Assembly (NCBI RefSeq): GCF_904846235.1
Contig: NZ_CAJGZN010000003.1
Span: forward strand, 1-64,000
DNA length: 64,000 nt
Reading direction: 5' to 3'
DNA from: Psychrobacter immobilis
Lineage (GTDB): Bacteria; Pseudomonadota; Gammaproteobacteria; Pseudomonadales; Moraxellaceae
The notes beneath the pieces are model-generated. The model worked only from the letters and a program-made list of their open reading frames with translations, did not search any database and had not been told where the DNA came from. The translations under genes were made by a program, and so were the position numbers. How positions within the stretch are numbered: the stretch's first letter is position 1; each line of letters opens with the position of its first letter. Of this stretch, positions 1 through 9,489 are shown piece by piece.

Positions 1-99
1 CAACCGTTTGTCTAAGATTTCCTTTGTCATAGATATTAAGTTCTAGTAATATGGGTCTTAGTCTTGTCCAGTGTTCATCTTTGAGCATGGTGCGAGGCA

Positions 100-158
100 T
101 AGCGAACGATATCTTTTTTGTGTGAGAGCTTAAAGATTAACCGTTCGCTATTTTTTTT
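100..158 (+). terminator. Probable rho-independent terminator of an upstream gene
   Basis: TAGCGAACG (100-108) pairs perfectly with CGTTCGCTA (142-150), followed by eight T (151-158). The 33-nt loop is long for a simple terminator. It would end a plus-strand transcript entering from the left edge. Confidence 0.5.
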
Positions 159-494
159 GCCATTAATTTGTCGCCAATGTTCAACACGCCCTAGTATGCA
201 ATATTATTTAGCCCATCAATTTTTAATGAAGATAAGCTTATTTGTTCCTCATAACTGGACTTATTCATCCTGATCTTCTTGCATGTCCCTTCTAAGTAAA
301 TTGTCTCTCGTATTTCTCAATGTTGATATTCATATAATTAGCACTATATAGAAGCTAAGTTATTCGGGGTTATATGATTCTTTTAATATACTGTCCTATA
401 TAGTGCAGTATCTGATACTACCTTTATCATAAGATATGGCTCTTATATCAGTTATGGCTTAATCCCTTGATATCTAGTGTTGAGAGACGGTTTT

Positions 495-503
495 TGCTAT
501 AAT
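495..503 (+). promoter_or_regulatory. Candidate extended -10 promoter for thrS-infC
   Basis: TGC directly precedes a perfect TATAAT (498-503), giving an extended -10 element. No good -35 hexamer lies at 16-18 nt. Initiation near 510 would leave a leader of about 250 nt before thrS, in keeping with the long, regulated thrS leader known in Escherichia coli. Inference only. Confidence 0.45.
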
Positions 504-762
504 AGGTATTTTGCTGCATTACTTATATATGTTGGCTGTTATATTACTTCTATAGCGAAATGCATTTTGCTGCAATGCTATTGATTAACTGGCCTTAAGC
601 CTTATATCAGTTCTAGCATATATAGTCATAGTAAGACTCTAGGTAATGCGTCCCTTTCACAACATATCACGATGATTAGATATAATTGATGTGGTCTCAC
701 GGTTATATGATTGATGGTTGCAATCATCACTGCCAACGGACCCAATAATAGGCGAATAGATT

Positions 763-2697
763 ATGGTAGCGATTACTTTACCCGATGGTAGTGTAAAAGA
801 CTTTGAAGGTCATACAACAGTCATGGAAGTGGCGCAAAGTATTGGGACAGGACTCGCTAAAGCGACGGTTGCTGGACGTGTAAATGGTCATCTAGTAGAT
901 GCACATGATCCTATCGTCGCTGATGCCAATGTTGAAATCGTAACGCCAAAAGACGACGATGGTGTCGACATTATCCGTCACTCATGCGCCCACCTGTTAG
1001 GTCATGCTGTTAAACAGTTATATCCTGATGTGAAGATGGTCATTGGTCCTGTTATTGATGATGGTTTTTATTATGATATCTTTAGTGAAACGCCATTTAC
1101 GCCTGAGCATATGGAAGCGATTGAAAAACGCATGATGGAGCTGATCAAGCAAGATTATGACGTTATTAAAAAAATGACGCCACGTGCCGAAGCGATTGAG
1201 ATATTTGAATCACGTAATGAAGACTATAAGCTAAAACTTATTAATGATATGCCAGGTGAAGAAGCCTTTGGCCTGTATCATCATCAAGAATACGTCGATA
1301 TGTGCCGTGGCCCGCATGTGCCAAACACGCGCTTTTTGAAAGTATTTAAACTGACCAAGATGTCGGGTGCTTACTGGCGCGGCGACGCAAAAAACGAGCA
1401 GTTACAACGTATCTATGGTACTGCGTGGGCTGATAAGAAACAGTTAAAAGCTTATATCCAGCGTATTGAAGAAGCAGAAAAACGTGACCATCGTAAAATT
1501 GGTAAAGCGTTAAACCTATTTCATATGCAAGAGCAAGCACCAGGTATGGTGTTCTGGCATGCGAACGGTTGGACGATTTATCAAGTACTTGAGCAATATA
1601 TGCGCAAAGTACAATACGATAATGGCTACGAGGAGATTAAAACACCTCAAATCGTTGATCGCAGTTTGTGGGAGCGCTCAGGACATTGGGGCAACTATGC
1701 AACCAATATGTTCACGACTTCTAGTGAAAACCGTGATTATGCGGTAAAACCAATGAACTGCCCTTGTCATGTGCAAGTGTTTAATCAAGGTCTAAAGTCT
1801 TACCGTGACTTGCCACTGCGTATGGCTGAGTTTGGTTCTTGTCATCGTAACGAGCCATCAGGTTCATTGCATGGCTTGATGCGCGTACGTGGTTTTACTC
1901 AGGATGATGCGCATATCTTCTGTACGCAGGCACAGATTCAACAAGAAGTTGCTGACTTTATTAAGCTGACTCTTGCTGTCTATGAAGATTTTGGCTTCGA
2001 CAATATTATTATGAAGCTCTCTACTCGCCCTGAAAAACGCGTTGGTAGTGATGAGTCTTGGGATTTTGCAGAAAAAGCGTTAGCAGATGCGCTTGATAGT
2101 TCAGGGCTAGACTGGGATTACCTACCTGGCGAAGGTGCATTCTATGGTCCAAAGATTGAGTTCAGTCTAAAGGATTCCTTAGGTCGTATTTGGCAGTGCG
2201 GCACCATTCAGGTTGATCCAAACATGCCAGAACGACTAGATGCTGAGTTCGTCAATGAGCAAAATGATCGTGAAGTACCTATTATGTTGCACCGTGCAAT
2301 CTTAGGTTCGTTTGAGCGTTTCATCGGTATTTTGATCGAAAACTATGCTGGTTGGATGCCAGTATGGCTAGCACCGCAGCAAGTTGTGGTCATGAATATC
2401 ACCGATAAGCAAGCTGATGCATGTGAAAACGTGGTTAGCGAGCTCAAAAATGCAGGTTTGCGCGCTATTAGCGACTTGCGTAACGAAAAGATTGGATTTA
2501 AGATACGAGAGAAAACATTAGAACGTATTCCCTATATGCTAGTATTAGGGGATAAAGAAGTCGAATCGGGCAGTGTCAACGTCCGAACTCGCGAAGGTGA
2601 GAACCTTGGCGTGATGAGTGTTTCTGAATTTATTACATTAGTACAGACCGCTGTCAGTAAAAAAGGCCGACAGACCCCAAAAACAGATGAGGAGTAA
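763..2697 (+). CDS. thrS: Threonyl-tRNA synthetase
   Basis: Cytoplasmic class II aminoacyl-tRNA synthetase that charges tRNA-Thr with threonine. The 644-residue length matches the family (about 640). Visible in order: an N-terminal TGS domain (starting VAITLPDGS), the editing domain with the [10 protein letters not shown] motif near residue 80, the class II catalytic core with [28 protein letters not shown] and [13 protein letters not shown] (which carry the zinc-binding Cys and His residues of the family), and a C-terminal anticodon-binding domain starting near QQVVVMNI. The start is the ATG at 763 behind AGGCGA. infC follows after only 5 nt, so the two are almost certainly cotranscribed. 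The long leader suggests translational autoregulation, but no tRNA-like operator could be assigned. Confidence 0.98.
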   Translation: MVAITLPDGSVKDFEGHTTVMEVAQSIGTGLAKATVAGRVNGHLVDAHDPIVADANVEIVTPKDDDGVDIIRHSCAHLLGHAVKQLYPDVKMVIGPVIDDGFYYDIFSETPFTPEHMEAIEKRMMELIKQDYDVIKKMTPRAEAIEIFESRNEDYKLKLINDMPGEEAFGLYHHQEYVDMCRGPHVPNTRFLKVFKLTKMSGAYWRGDAKNEQLQRIYGTAWADKKQLKAYIQRIEEAEKRDHRKIGKALNLFHMQEQAPGMVFWHANGWTIYQVLEQYMRKVQYDNGYEEIKTPQIVDRSLWERSGHWGNYATNMFTTSSENRDYAVKPMNCPCHVQVFNQGLKSYRDLPLRMAEFGSCHRNEPSGSLHGLMRVRGFTQDDAHIFCTQAQIQQEVADFIKLTLAVYEDFGFDNIIMKLSTRPEKRVGSDESWDFAEKALADALDSSGLDWDYLPGEGAFYGPKIEFSLKDSLGRIWQCGTIQVDPNMPERLDAEFVNEQNDREVPIMLHRAILGSFERFIGILIENYAGWMPVWLAPQQVVVMNITDKQADACENVVSELKNAGLRAISDLRNEKIGFKIREKTLERIPYMLVLGDKEVESGSVNVRTREGENLGVMSVSEFITLVQTAVSKKGRQTPKTDEE

Positions 2698-2702
2698 TAC
2701 CT

Positions 2703-3224
2703 ATTAAACAGTCCAACCGTTTGAACATCAACGAAGATATCAATGTCAAAGAAGTCCGTCTCGTTAAAGAAGATGGCGAGCAAATGGGCGTGGTTGATAT
2801 CGCAACCGCGATGAAAGCGGCACGTGATGAAAATCTAGATTTGGTTGAATTAGTTCCTGAAGCTAAGCCGCCAGTATGTAAGATCATGGATTATAAGCAT
2901 TTCCTCTATGATCAAAAGCAAAAGGCTAAAGAAGCTAAGAAAAACCAAAAGCAGACTCAGCTTAAAGAGATGAAGCTACGTCCTAGTACCGAAGAAGCCG
3001 ATTATCAGGTTAAACTGAGAAAAATCGTGAGCTTCTTGGAAGATCAAGATAAAGTTAAAATTAGCATCCGTTTCCGCGGACGTGAAATGGCGCACCAAGA
3101 TATCGGTCGCAAACAACTTGATCGTATCATTGAAGATACTGCTGATATCTCAAACGTCGAACAGTACCCTAAGATGGAAGGTCGTCAGATGGGTATGCTG
3201 CTTGGACCCACTAAGAAAAAGTAA
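2703..3224 (+). CDS. infC: Translation initiation factor IF-3, ATT start codon
   Basis: IF-3 binds the 30S subunit, prevents premature joining of 50S and proofreads the initiation codon. The protein shows the family motifs [10 protein letters not shown] near the end of the N-terminal domain, then a lysine-rich linker and the C-terminal domain with [10 protein letters not shown] and a KMEGRQMGM ending. I place the start at the ATT at 2703 (protein (M)[12 protein letters not shown]..., 173 residues): GAGGAG ends 8 nt upstream, and the only in-frame alternative nearby, TTG at 2721, would cut off residues aligning with the start of IF-3 and has no ribosome-binding site. An AUU start is the known device by which E. 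coli infC represses its own translation. A strong terminator follows, and rpmI-rplT do not follow the gene here. Confidence 0.95.
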   Translation: MKQSNRLNINEDINVKEVRLVKEDGEQMGVVDIATAMKAARDENLDLVELVPEAKPPVCKIMDYKHFLYDQKQKAKEAKKNQKQTQLKEMKLRPSTEEADYQVKLRKIVSFLEDQDKVKISIRFRGREMAHQDIGRKQLDRIIEDTADISNVEQYPKMEGRQMGMLLGPTKKK

Positions 3225-3283
3225 TCTGTTTATTGGATTGCTTTGAGTGGTGGCTGTTAGTCTATATAGCTATTTATAACTCT

Positions 3284-3319
3284 AACCATCAATATGCTGC
3301 GGGATATTGATGGTTTTTT
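3284..3319 (+). terminator. Terminator of thrS-infC
   Basis: Perfect 12-bp stem (AACCATCAATAT, 3284-3295, with its complement at 3304-3315), 8-nt loop and a run of T. It ends the thrS-infC transcript. Confidence 0.85.
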
Positions 3320-3630
3320 ATTATTTGGACTCAAAAACTGCTGTAATGAAAATAGCTATATTGAACATAAATAGCCTAGCATCATTGACTGACGCTATTT
3401 TACAAAATCCATCTTCTCAACTTTATGATTACACGGTAATCTAAAGATCTAGTTATATTTACTATTCAGTATTTAGCAGTAATTAGTGATCATTTGATAA
3501 AAATTAGTATGAGCTACAGATAACTTATAAGTATATAAAAGCTAAGTGTATAAATAAAAACAATGTATACCACGACTGTCAGAGTCGTTGACAAAAAACA
3601 CTTCCCTTCTCCGATATCAGAGGATATTTC
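3320..3630. other. Intergenic region before the TelA-family gene
   Basis: About 310 bp of AT-rich DNA with no coding potential that I can support. It presumably carries the promoter for the downstream gene; several TATAAA/TATAAG-like hexamers occur at 3515-3570 but none has a convincing -35 partner. Confidence 0.4.
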
Positions 3631-4875
3631 ATGCAAGAATTGACACCACCAGAAAACGCTACAACTCCCAGTATTTCTCTAACAGCACCTGAACCTGTCA
3701 AAGAAATACAGAAAAGTGAAGCAGATCAGATGGTCAAATTGGATGAAAGCCAAATTCCTGAGCTCGATGCCAAGGTTGATGCTTTTGTTGATCATGTGCT
3801 GACCAACTCTGTGCATAGCGATGAGTTTCGACAGAATGTGCAGTCTATTCATAATCTAGGTACCAAAGAGATTCGTGAATCTGCACAAGTATCTAATCGA
3901 ATGTTAGATTTGCCCGCAAAAAGTCTCAATGACAGTTTATTCGACAACTCTCCTATTGCCAAATCATTGACGGAACTACGCGGGATTGTTGAAGATTTGG
4001 ATCCGAGCAAAAAAGAGCTGACCAGCTCACGCAAGCTGTTCGGTCTCATTCCATTCGGCAACAAAGTACAAGATTATTTCCGCCAATATGAATCAGCACA
4101 ATCACATATCAATGCGGTCGTTACCAGTCTCTATAATGGTAAAGATGAATTGCTCAAAGACAATGCGATGATTGAGCAAGAAAAAGTCAATATGTGGGAG
4201 CTGATGCAGTCTATTCGCCAGTATGTCTATGTTGGCAAAAAGATTGATGAACAGCTAGAACAAAAAGTTTATGCGATAGAAGCAACAGATCCAGAAAAAG
4301 CGCGCATTATTAAAGAAGAGATGTTGTTTTATGTCCGTCAAAAAAACACTGACTTTTTAACTCAGTTAGCCGTGAATGTACAAGGTTACTTGGCGCTTGA
4401 TACTATTCGCCGTAATAACTTAGAGCTGATTAAAGGTGTCGATCGTGCAACCACAACTACCGTGTCTGCATTACGCACGGCTGTTGTCGTCGCCCAAGCA
4501 ATGACCAATCAAAAATTGGTATTAGATCAAATCACTGCATTGAATAAAACCACCAGTAGTTTGATTGAATCAACTTCAGCGATGCTCAAGCGTCAGTCAG
4601 GTGAGATTCATGAGCAGGCGACTAGCAGTAGCATTGAGCTTGATAAACTGCAAAATGCCTTCAATAATGTCTATGACACTATGGATATGATTAGCAATTA
4701 TAAAATTGAAGCGCTAGAGAATATGAAGCAAACGGTCAATACACTGACCACTGAAGTAGATAAAGCACAAAAATACTTAGATAAATCAAATCAGACTACG
4801 GTGTTAGAAGTCTCAAAAGAGTTAGATAGTAAAAAAATCACTAACCAATCAAGCAATGTCGATATTGATATTTGA
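3631..4875 (+). CDS. Toxic anion resistance family protein (TelA/KlaA-like)
   Basis: A 414-residue soluble, largely alpha-helical protein matching the TelA (PF05816) family by its central signature: KLFGLIPFGNKVQDYFRQYE around residues 134-153, followed by QSHINAVVTSLYNGKDELLKDN, the MWELMQSIRQYVYVGKKID segment and the ALRTAVVVAQAMTNQKLVLDQI helix. The family is named for plasmid tellurite resistance genes, but chromosomal copies occur widely without proven tellurite function and are linked to envelope stress; the true role is unknown. No signal peptide or membrane segment. Start ATG at 3631 with AGAGGA about 6 nt upstream. It stands alone between its own noncoding flanks. Confidence 0.85.
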   Translation: MQELTPPENATTPSISLTAPEPVKEIQKSEADQMVKLDESQIPELDAKVDAFVDHVLTNSVHSDEFRQNVQSIHNLGTKEIRESAQVSNRMLDLPAKSLNDSLFDNSPIAKSLTELRGIVEDLDPSKKELTSSRKLFGLIPFGNKVQDYFRQYESAQSHINAVVTSLYNGKDELLKDNAMIEQEKVNMWELMQSIRQYVYVGKKIDEQLEQKVYAIEATDPEKARIIKEEMLFYVRQKNTDFLTQLAVNVQGYLALDTIRRNNLELIKGVDRATTTTVSALRTAVVVAQAMTNQKLVLDQITALNKTTSSLIESTSAMLKRQSGEIHEQATSSSIELDKLQNAFNNVYDTMDMISNYKIEALENMKQTVNTLTTEVDKAQKYLDKSNQTTVLEVSKELDSKKITNQSSNVDIDI

Positions 4876-5014
4876 TTTATCCCTATAGCGGTCGCCAGAA
4901 AACTGACCGCTTCCTGCTACCGAATACACATAAGACAATTGACGCAAGATATTGCAACGTCGTTCGTGTTAAGATAGCCACTATTAATAATTTTAAAAAT
5001 AGATACGGTAATTT

Positions 5015-7291
5015 ATGAGTTGGAATGATCCAAACGCCTCAAGTGAGGCAAAAAAATATGACAACCCGATTCCTAGTCGTGAGCTGATACTCAGCACGAT
5101 TAATGAGCATGGGGAAGTCACGCATCAACAATTGGCAAAAGCCTTTAACATTGATGACCCTGATCAGTTTGATGCTTTGGGCAATCGCCTAAAAGCAATG
5201 GCGCGTGACGGCCAAGTGAATCGTGATGGTCGTCCTTATCGCTATCGTACGGTAACCAAGCAAGATATCGTCTCAGGTACAGTGTCTGCACATCCAAAAG
5301 GTTTTGGATTTGTGGTGCTAAGTGATATGCCAGATTTGTTTTTACATGAAAAACAAATGCGCTGGGTATTCAATGGCGACACGGTAGCAGCCGTCGGCAC
5401 TTCGACAGACAATCGTGGGCGTACCGAAGGGCGTATCGTTGATGTTGTCGAACGTCGTCAAAACAACTTTATCGGTACACTTGCTCGTGATGAAGACGGC
5501 TATTGTGTTGAGCTTGGTAGCCCAAATAATCATCAACCGATTACGGTTACTGATGACAATGTTCAGGCGCTAAATATTAAGCAAGGCGCTCCTGTTAAAG
5601 TCGATATCATTGACTGGCCAAACCAGCATGAATTTGCCACTGGCAAAATCACTGAAGTGCTGTCTGATGACAATGATCGTGAATTGATTATTGAGACTAC
5701 CCTGCTCAACTATGATATTCCATCAGATTTTAGTGAAGCTGCGCTTAAGCAAGCCGATGACTATCAAGAGCCAACGGAAAAAGACATAAAAGGCCGTACA
5801 GATATACGTCATCTACCGCTTGTCACTATCGATGGCGAAGATGCTCGTGACTTTGATGATGCTGTATTTGCTGAAAAGCGTTCTGGTGGTAATTACCGGG
5901 TCGTGGTTGCGATTGCGGATGTCAGCTATTATGTGACACCGAATTCACCACTTGACCAAGATGCCTATGAGCGTGGTACTTCAGTATACTTCCCGCATCG
6001 CGTGATTCCGATGCTGCCTGAAGTGTTATCTAACGGTCTATGCTCATTGAACCCTAATCTAGATCGCTTATGTATGGTTGCTGATATCAAGATATCGCGC
6101 GCCGGTAAAGTGACTGGATATGAGTTCTATCCGTCAGTGATGCACTCACAAGCACGTCTCACCTATAATCAAGTAAATGATTATCTTGTGAATCCGAATG
6201 ATAAGAGATTACCTAAATCACTGACAGGTAATAAAGACGTTAAAAAGTCTGTTGATACGTTACATCAGTTGTATGAGCTACTGCTTAAAAAGCGTGAAGA
6301 ACGTCATGCAATGGAGTTCGAAACAGTTGAAACGTATATCAAGTTTAACGAGAAAGGCGGAATCGAAGCGATTTTGCCACGCACTCGTGGCGACTCTCAG
6401 AAGCTAATCGAAGAATGTATGCTGCTTGCCAATACTTGTGCTGCAAACTTCGCGCTTAAGCATGAGTTACCAGTTTTATATCGTAACCATGATAAGCCTG
6501 ATAATGAAAAGTCGATGCGTATTCATGAATATGCAAAAAACTTTGGCTTACCATTCCCGGAAGAGAATCCAACTCAAGCGGATTACCAGCGCATAATTGA
6601 AGCGACTAAAGATAGACCAGATGCTATCAGTATTCATAGCATGCTGCTGCGTTCAATGATGCAAGCAAACTATGCACCTGACAATATTGGTCACTTTGGC
6701 TTAGCATATGACGAATATAGCCACTTTACCTCGCCGATTCGCCGTTATCCAGATTTAATGCTGCATCGCGCAATTAAAGCAAAAGTCACCAACAGCCAAC
6801 AGCCTGTTATGGACTTTTCTCTTGAAGGTGCTGGTACACAAACGTCAGATACAGAACGCCGTGCAGAAAAAGCATCACGTTATGTAGAGTCTTGGCTCAA
6901 GTGTCACTATATGACTAATCATGTCGGTGAAGAGTTCGAAGGCGTTGTGACTACGGTTACTAGCTTTGGTTTATTCGTCACATTGACTGACTTATATATC
7001 GACGGTTTGGTTCATATCTCAAATGTTGGCGATGATTTCTTTGTCTACGATGAGCAGCAACAGCAGCTTATCGGTAAGGATAAAGGCACGCTATTTGGAC
7101 TGGGCGATTCGGTTAAAGTGAAGGTTGCGGGTGTCAATATGGATCTGCTACAGATTGATTTTGATTTGAAGGCTAAATTGCAATCTAGTGCAATGAACCA
7201 AAGCAAAAAAGGTCAACCGAAGAAAGAACAGCCTAAGAAAACCCCAGCGAAAAGAAGCAGCAACCGCAGAGGCGCTGCCAAAAAAAGCTAA
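5015..7291 (+). CDS. rnr: Ribonuclease R
   Basis: Processive 3'-5' exoribonuclease that degrades structured RNA, active in mRNA and rRNA quality control and important in the cold. The 758 residues show an N-terminal winged-helix domain (about 20-85, ILSTINEHGEVTHQQLAKAF), cold-shock-like domains (FGFVVLSDMPDLFL), the RNB catalytic domain with the acidic motif DGEDARDFDDAVFA (about 273-286) and HFTSPIRRYPDL (about 570), an S1 domain (about 643-722, EFEGVVTTVTSFGLFV) and a lysine-rich tail. E. coli RNase R is somewhat longer (813). ATG at 5015. Monocistronic, with a strong terminator downstream. Confidence 0.97.
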   Translation: MSWNDPNASSEAKKYDNPIPSRELILSTINEHGEVTHQQLAKAFNIDDPDQFDALGNRLKAMARDGQVNRDGRPYRYRTVTKQDIVSGTVSAHPKGFGFVVLSDMPDLFLHEKQMRWVFNGDTVAAVGTSTDNRGRTEGRIVDVVERRQNNFIGTLARDEDGYCVELGSPNNHQPITVTDDNVQALNIKQGAPVKVDIIDWPNQHEFATGKITEVLSDDNDRELIIETTLLNYDIPSDFSEAALKQADDYQEPTEKDIKGRTDIRHLPLVTIDGEDARDFDDAVFAEKRSGGNYRVVVAIADVSYYVTPNSPLDQDAYERGTSVYFPHRVIPMLPEVLSNGLCSLNPNLDRLCMVADIKISRAGKVTGYEFYPSVMHSQARLTYNQVNDYLVNPNDKRLPKSLTGNKDVKKSVDTLHQLYELLLKKREERHAMEFETVETYIKFNEKGGIEAILPRTRGDSQKLIEECMLLANTCAANFALKHELPVLYRNHDKPDNEKSMRIHEYAKNFGLPFPEENPTQADYQRIIEATKDRPDAISIHSMLLRSMMQANYAPDNIGHFGLAYDEYSHFTSPIRRYPDLMLHRAIKAKVTNSQQPVMDFSLEGAGTQTSDTERRAEKASRYVESWLKCHYMTNHVGEEFEGVVTTVTSFGLFVTLTDLYIDGLVHISNVGDDFFVYDEQQQQLIGKDKGTLFGLGDSVKVKVAGVNMDLLQIDFDLKAKLQSSAMNQSKKGQPKKEQPKKTPAKRSSNRRGAAKKS

Positions 7292-7330
7292 GCTTAGACT
7301 GATACTTAGATACTGATGTTGTAATACAAT

Positions 7331-7362
7331 AAAAAAGGCTAACGTAATCGTTAGCCTTTTTT
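7331..7362. terminator. Bidirectional terminator, rnr / 93-residue membrane protein gene
   Basis: GGCTAACG (7337-7344), loop TAAT, CGTTAGCC (7349-7356), flanked by six A on the left and six T on the right. It can end transcripts from both convergent genes. Confidence 0.9.
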
Positions 7363-7408
7363 ATGCTTTATGCTATTCAATCATCAATGATATAGCTATT
7401 TATTGTGC

Positions 7409-7690
7409 CTATTGCGCATTGTCCAATTGCCCTACACGGTCTTGTTCGGCTTGCTGTGCTTGGTCAATTTTGCTAGTAGCACTATCTACGATAGCTTTCG
7501 GCTGTTGACTAAGTGGCTGGCTAATAATATCTGTATCAGAGGTAACTACTGTAGAATCAGGCTGTTCAGCCGCTACGCTACTGGCTGCGATCTCTCTATT
7601 TTGTTCGCGACTATTGCCATTGATAATGTTAAAGCCAAGCAATGCCACAATACCAATTACTGCAAAGATAATGACGTGTTTCATTTCCAT
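7409..7690 (-). CDS. Small single-pass membrane protein, unknown function
   Basis: A 93-residue protein with one N-terminal hydrophobic segment (HVIIFAVIGIVALLGFNII, about 4-22) followed by a polar, Gln/Ser/Asp-rich, probably disordered tail. This suggests an inner-membrane anchor with a periplasmic tail. I recognise no family. Start ATG at 7690; a second ATG two codons on (7684) is equally possible and ribosome-binding sites are weak. It lies downstream of the BON-MscS gene on the same strand, 81 nt away, and ends near the shared bidirectional terminator. Confidence 0.6.
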   Translation of the reverse strand: MEMKHVIIFAVIGIVALLGFNIINGNSREQNREIAASSVAAEQPDSTVVTSDTDIISQPLSQQPKAIVDSATSKIDQAQQAEQDRVGQLDNAQ

Positions 7691-7771
7691 AAAAAGCCCC
7701 GTATTTGAATAACCACCAAATATAGATTCTGTTGCACTTTTTATGCCTAAATTTTATTTAACGTCTAATAC

Positions 7772-9406
7772 CTATTCTTGCGGGCTATTATTATTCAATA
7801 AATCCGTCTCATCTGAGCTTTGAGCAATCTCTTGCTCTACCTTTTCCATCAGCTTATCGTCAGGACGGGCGTCGAGAACCTCATTCGCACTGCGACCTTG
7901 CAAAATGGTTTTGGCTCGAGCCTTGGCTTGTTTTTTATCTTGGTCATCCGTATGACTCTCGCTGACCTGATTTGTTTCAGCAGGCTTAGGGATAGTCGGC
8001 GTAATCGTCATATCAGATTGAATATTATTAGCATTGCTGACACTGCTTTGCATGTGCTCAAAGGCTTTTTCTAACTTATTGTTGAAGCGCAGACGATAGA
8101 TAGGCTCAGGTAAGCTAAAGCCTTTATCTTCTAGTGCATGCTTGGTCTCACGAATGGCGATACTGCGTGCTTTGGCAAAGTCAGTCTCTGATTGATCTAC
8201 CCAAACCTGAAATTCCAAAACAATATTAGAATCACCCACATTGGTAATGACCGCAATCGCCTTTGGTTCATTCAACACAAACGCCAGCGTATGTATCGCA
8301 TCCAATCCGACTTTGATTGCTGCTAATGGATCATCATTGGCATCAACGCCCAATTCAAAAGTAAATCGGCGCTCAGGATTTTTGGTGTAATTTAGAATGG
8401 TACCTTTAAAGACTTCAGCATTAGGAATGCGCAGCTGATTACCATCCAGTGTCATCAGTATCGTCGCGCGCGAGGTCAAACGAACCACGATGCCCTCTTG
8501 TCCATTAATCACGATATGATCACGGGCACGAAAAGGTTGGCGAATGCTCAGCATTAGTGAAGCGATATAATTCTCGATAGTGTCTTTGACTGCGAAACCA
8601 ACCGCAATACCAATGACACCTGCCCCACCAAGCAATGTACCTAAAATAGTCTCTGCACCTATCAGGCTCAGTCCTAAAATAAGACCAAAGATAATAAAGA
8701 TGACTTTGATGGTCTGCGACAATAGCTCAGCGACAAAAGGATTGGGCGTGAGGCGCTGCCACATTTTTTTGCGTCTAGATAACCAACTACCAAACCATGT
8801 CACGAGTGCAAATATGACAATACCAACCAGCAATAAAGGCAGCGCCTTCACTAGGTTTTCCAATTGCGCTTTTAGGCCCTGATAAACTGTCGAGACGTTT
8901 TCTTGAACATCTAGTGTGCGGTTTATATTGTCATCAACCGTCACGACGTCTGTCAAACGGTTGGTCAAATTGATGGCTTGCTGCGCCTTTTTTTCGTTGG
9001 CAGTTTCTCCCGCCAAGGTGACGACACCTTGAGTAACACTGACAGTGACGGCTTGTAATCCTTCTATCTCAGAAAAGATTCCATTGATTCGCTGACGGAT
9101 GTCGTTGTCTTTTTGGAGGGTGGGTGTGGTTTTAATTTGACCATTGTTGGTACTTTCACCATTGATTGCGGGTGGTGGGGCAGGAGTCGGTGTGGAAATA
9201 TTGGTTTCTGACGTGTCATCATCTGCTGTAGCTGTACTGTCAGGTATTGCGTCCTCTACACCCAATGCCGCTGAGATACCAGAAATTTCTTCACTGGCAG
9301 CATGTGCTGAAAACGCAAAAAAGATGCTTAGTAGCAACACCATTTGACCCCACGCTTTTATAGAACTGCGTATTATTGGACGGTCAATGTAAGTGGCCAT
9401 AAGCAT
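7772..9406 (-). CDS. MscS-family mechanosensitive channel with an N-terminal BON domain
   Basis: Inner-membrane small-conductance mechanosensitive channel, expected to release solutes at hypo-osmotic shock. The 544-residue protein has a signal-like N-terminus (ending near AHA, residue 36), a low-complexity Thr/Pro linker, a BON domain (about 101-163, with TQGVVTLAGETANEKKAQQA), three membrane segments (about 183-280) with the pore-lining GVIGIAVGFAVKDTIENYIAS, the MscS beta domain (DHIVINGQEGIVVRLTSRATILMTLDGNQLRIPN) and a long polar C-terminal tail. The periplasmic BON domain is absent from E. coli MscS. Start ATG at 9406; an ATG two codons on is also possible. It lies 83 nt downstream of hisA on the same strand. 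Confidence 0.88.
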   Translation of the reverse strand: MLMATYIDRPIIRSSIKAWGQMVLLLSIFFAFSAHAASEEISGISAALGVEDAIPDSTATADDDTSETNISTPTPAPPPAINGESTNNGQIKTTPTLQKDNDIRQRINGIFSEIEGLQAVTVSVTQGVVTLAGETANEKKAQQAINLTNRLTDVVTVDDNINRTLDVQENVSTVYQGLKAQLENLVKALPLLLVGIVIFALVTWFGSWLSRRKKMWQRLTPNPFVAELLSQTIKVIFIIFGLILGLSLIGAETILGTLLGGAGVIGIAVGFAVKDTIENYIASLMLSIRQPFRARDHIVINGQEGIVVRLTSRATILMTLDGNQLRIPNAEVFKGTILNYTKNPERRFTFELGVDANDDPLAAIKVGLDAIHTLAFVLNEPKAIAVITNVGDSNIVLEFQVWVDQSETDFAKARSIAIRETKHALEDKGFSLPEPIYRLRFNNKLEKAFEHMQSSVSNANNIQSDMTITPTIPKPAETNQVSESHTDDQDKKQAKARAKTILQGRSANEVLDARPDDKLMEKVEQEIAQSSDETDLLNNNSPQE

Positions 9407-9489
9407 CCTTTATTTTTTACGGATCTTTCTCGCTTAGCTGATTGCTGATAATTAGCTGCCTGATTTTAGCCGACTAATTTTGGCAGTCT

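Larger units (their letters stand above)
1..762. other. Gene-free region upstream of thrS
   Basis: I see no convincing coding region here. It holds a terminator-like inverted repeat near the left edge (100-158), probably ending a gene to the left of the window, and an extended -10 promoter (495-503) that would give thrS a leader of about 250 nt. The leader carries an 11-base direct repeat, ATTTTGCTGCA, at 508-518 and 564-574. The rest is AT-rich and featureless to my reading. Confidence 0.6.

Noticed and set aside
4887..4911. AGCGGTC/GACCGCT hairpin after the TelA-family gene, considered as a terminator
   Set aside because: No T run follows; the stem is only 7 bp.
7403..7708. Plus-strand 101-codon frame opposite the small membrane protein gene
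   Set aside because: Antisense to a better minus-strand frame with a clear membrane helix; Cys/Leu-rich translation typical of a shadow frame.
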